DNA of 5,709 nucleotides from positions 1 to 5,709 of the forward strand of contig CAZWEI010000062.1 of assembly GCA_964632135.1 (NCBI GenBank), given 5' to 3'. Below are positions 4,623 through 5,709 of this stretch, one piece after another. The translations under genes were made by a program, and so were the position numbers. How positions within the stretch are numbered: the first letter of the stretch is position 1; each line of letters starts with the position of its first letter. This stretch comes from JBFMAP01 sp964632135. GTDB taxonomy: Archaea > Micrarchaeota > Micrarchaeia > Burarchaeales > JBFMAP01. The notes under the pieces are model-generated. The model saw only the letters and a program-made list of their open reading frames with translations, searched no databases and was not told where the DNA came from.

Positions 4623-5709
4623 TCAGACCTTAAACAGCCTATCCACGTCCTCGACAGTCGTAACGACGAGGTTGCCGCTTTTTAGGTGCAACTTCAACCT
4701 TATCGCACCCTTGGCAGTCGATCGTCCAATCTGGTCCTTGAACTCCCTGAGCGCCTCGTAACTTGCGAATGCGAGTATGTTCCTTCCCTTATTCATCGTG
4801 GGCAGAATCCTGTTCACCGCCCCCCAATCCTCGTATATGTGCACGTACGCGTTTGCTCGGTTGAGGGTTATCACAGTGTCGCAATTATCGGACTTGTTGA
4901 GTTCCGTGAAATATACGCCGTTGTTGATGAACGAGTTCCTCAGAAGCCTGAACACCGCGAGATAGGTGAGAGACCTCTTAGCGTCCTTCTCCCACCGAGC
5001 GAGCCCGTACAACCCGAGGACCTTCCGCACGGTTTTTTCCTCTATGAGCGCGCCAAGGATCTTCTCCAGGTTGTGGTCGCCTATGAGTATCGGCTTTCCC
5101 TGGTAGGTTATTTTCCTGAAGCCGTTCTTAATCTCCTCTAGCGTCAGGGGCATGAAGCTCCACTTGTACTCCGCGTTTATGCGGGAGAAAAGGTCCGTTA
5201 CCGTTGCTTTCGATACGGGCGTGAACCTTTTCTCAACAGGCATGAAGTCAGGAATGTCTATGGAATAAATCGCCTTCTCCGGTCTCCTGATGAAGAACAT
5301 CCCAACGAAGAATATCAGTATCGTTATAACCACGAGCGCCTGGTTCAACGGCTGTTCAAACCATTGTTTTATCGGCTTGTAAGAAACCGTCACTGTTTTT
5401 GTTTTTCCGGCGGTATAGACCGTTATCGTGTGGTTCCCAGCCGACACGTCTTTCGGCGCGTAGTAAAATTTGCCAAACTCGTCGGTTGTGAAACTCTGCT
5501 CATCCCGCCCATCGAAATTGGCTTTAACCTCCATGAACTGAACCGGCTGACCATCGGCAGTGATCTGCATCTGGAACGCAGGAACGTGCTTCGGAGTCAA
5601 TACCGATATCCCGATTCCAGGAACGCGCAGATATGATTGCGCGTATACATACCCGTTGCTGTCGACTATTCTCAGGAGATATTCGCCTTCGGAAAGGTTT
5701 ATCTCGTAC
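4623..5709 (-). CDS. Single-pass membrane protein with Ig-like outer domain and unknown cytoplasmic domain, C-terminal part
   Basis: I do not recognise this gene as a named family. The frame is open to the window edge, so it is partial; 361 residues are visible before the TGA, and the TTG at 5600 is not a real start. Order: the end of one beta-rich domain (E-G-E-Y-L-L-R-I-V-D-S-N-G-Y), then a second of about 70 residues (5600 to ~5390) with the pattern 'V-x-A-x-F-D-G ... F-T-T-D-E-F-G-K-F-Y-Y ... A-G-N-H-T-I-T-V', typical of Ig-like or carboxypeptidase-regulatory-like outer domains. Next comes one transmembrane helix (5339-5289, ALVVITILIFFVGMFFI) followed by R-R, which puts the C-terminus inside. 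The last ~220 residues (5288-4623) look soluble and mixed alpha/beta, with a basic W-E-K-D-A-K-R segment and an N-A-Y-V-H-I-Y-E-D-W-G-A-V segment; I see no known catalytic motif. It abuts fumA (stop at 4623, possible ATG at 4622), suggesting co-transcription, but no functional link to fumarase is evident. Confidence 0.8.
   Translation of the reverse strand, partial: YEINLSEGEYLLRIVDSNGYVYAQSYLRVPGIGISVLTPKHVPAFQMQITADGQPVQFMEVKANFDGRDEQSFTTDEFGKFYYAPKDVSAGNHTITVYTAGKTKTVTVSYKPIKQWFEQPLNQALVVITILIFFVGMFFIRRPEKAIYSIDIPDFMPVEKRFTPVSKATVTDLFSRINAEYKWSFMPLTLEEIKNGFRKITYQGKPILIGDHNLEKILGALIEEKTVRKVLGLYGLARWEKDAKRSLTYLAVFRLLRNSFINNGVYFTELNKSDNCDTVITLNRANAYVHIYEDWGAVNRILPTMNKGRNILAFASYEALREFKDQIGRSTAKGAIRLKLHLKSGNLVVTTVEDVDRLFKV

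Overview
The window looks archaeal. The evidence is a two-subunit class I fumarase, a GT-B glucan-synthase-like transferase paired with a GH57 amylase-family enzyme, frequent AGG/AGA arginine codons, GAGGTG-type Shine-Dalgarno sites, a TTTAAA-type box A and U-rich transcript ends. I cannot fix the lineage. A DPANN-type or other uncultivated archaeon is a guess from the compact layout and gene style. All recognised genes lie on the minus strand, so transcription runs from high to low coordinates.

Upstream block (5709 to 3170): a partial gene for a single-pass membrane protein, with an Ig-like/carboxypeptidase-regulatory-like outer part, one transmembrane helix and an unrecognised cytoplasmic domain of about 220 residues. 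It is followed almost without spacing by the alpha and beta subunits of class I fumarate hydratase (fumA, fumB). The three appear co-transcribed. U-rich runs beyond fumB are the probable terminators.

Middle (about 2658 to 3169): a non-coding, extremely AT-rich stretch. By hand count about 12% of 2761-3060 is G+C, with A far exceeding T on the + strand over 2941-3060. It holds fum terminator candidates, a probable promoter for the downstream genes and a weak repeat with a 60-base phase. The low GC continues into the first ~125 codons of the next gene and stops abruptly near 2280.

Downstream block (2657 to 1): a likely alpha-glucan/glycogen metabolism unit. It has a glycogen-synthase-like GT-B glycosyltransferase, a GH57 glycoside hydrolase/transferase, and the start of a small protein resembling the archaeal DUF5752 family. 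GT and GH57 would make and trim or rearrange an alpha-1,4-glucan.

The most notable observation is one in-frame TAG at 1000-1002 in an otherwise intact GH57 gene. The protein is conserved on both sides in the same frame, and the amber lies 23 codons before the catalytic nucleophile. The five complete genes all end in TAA or TGA, so the only frame-relevant TAG is internal. It may be a recoded amber (for example pyrrolysine), a recent nonsense mutation or a base-call error. The sequence alone cannot decide.
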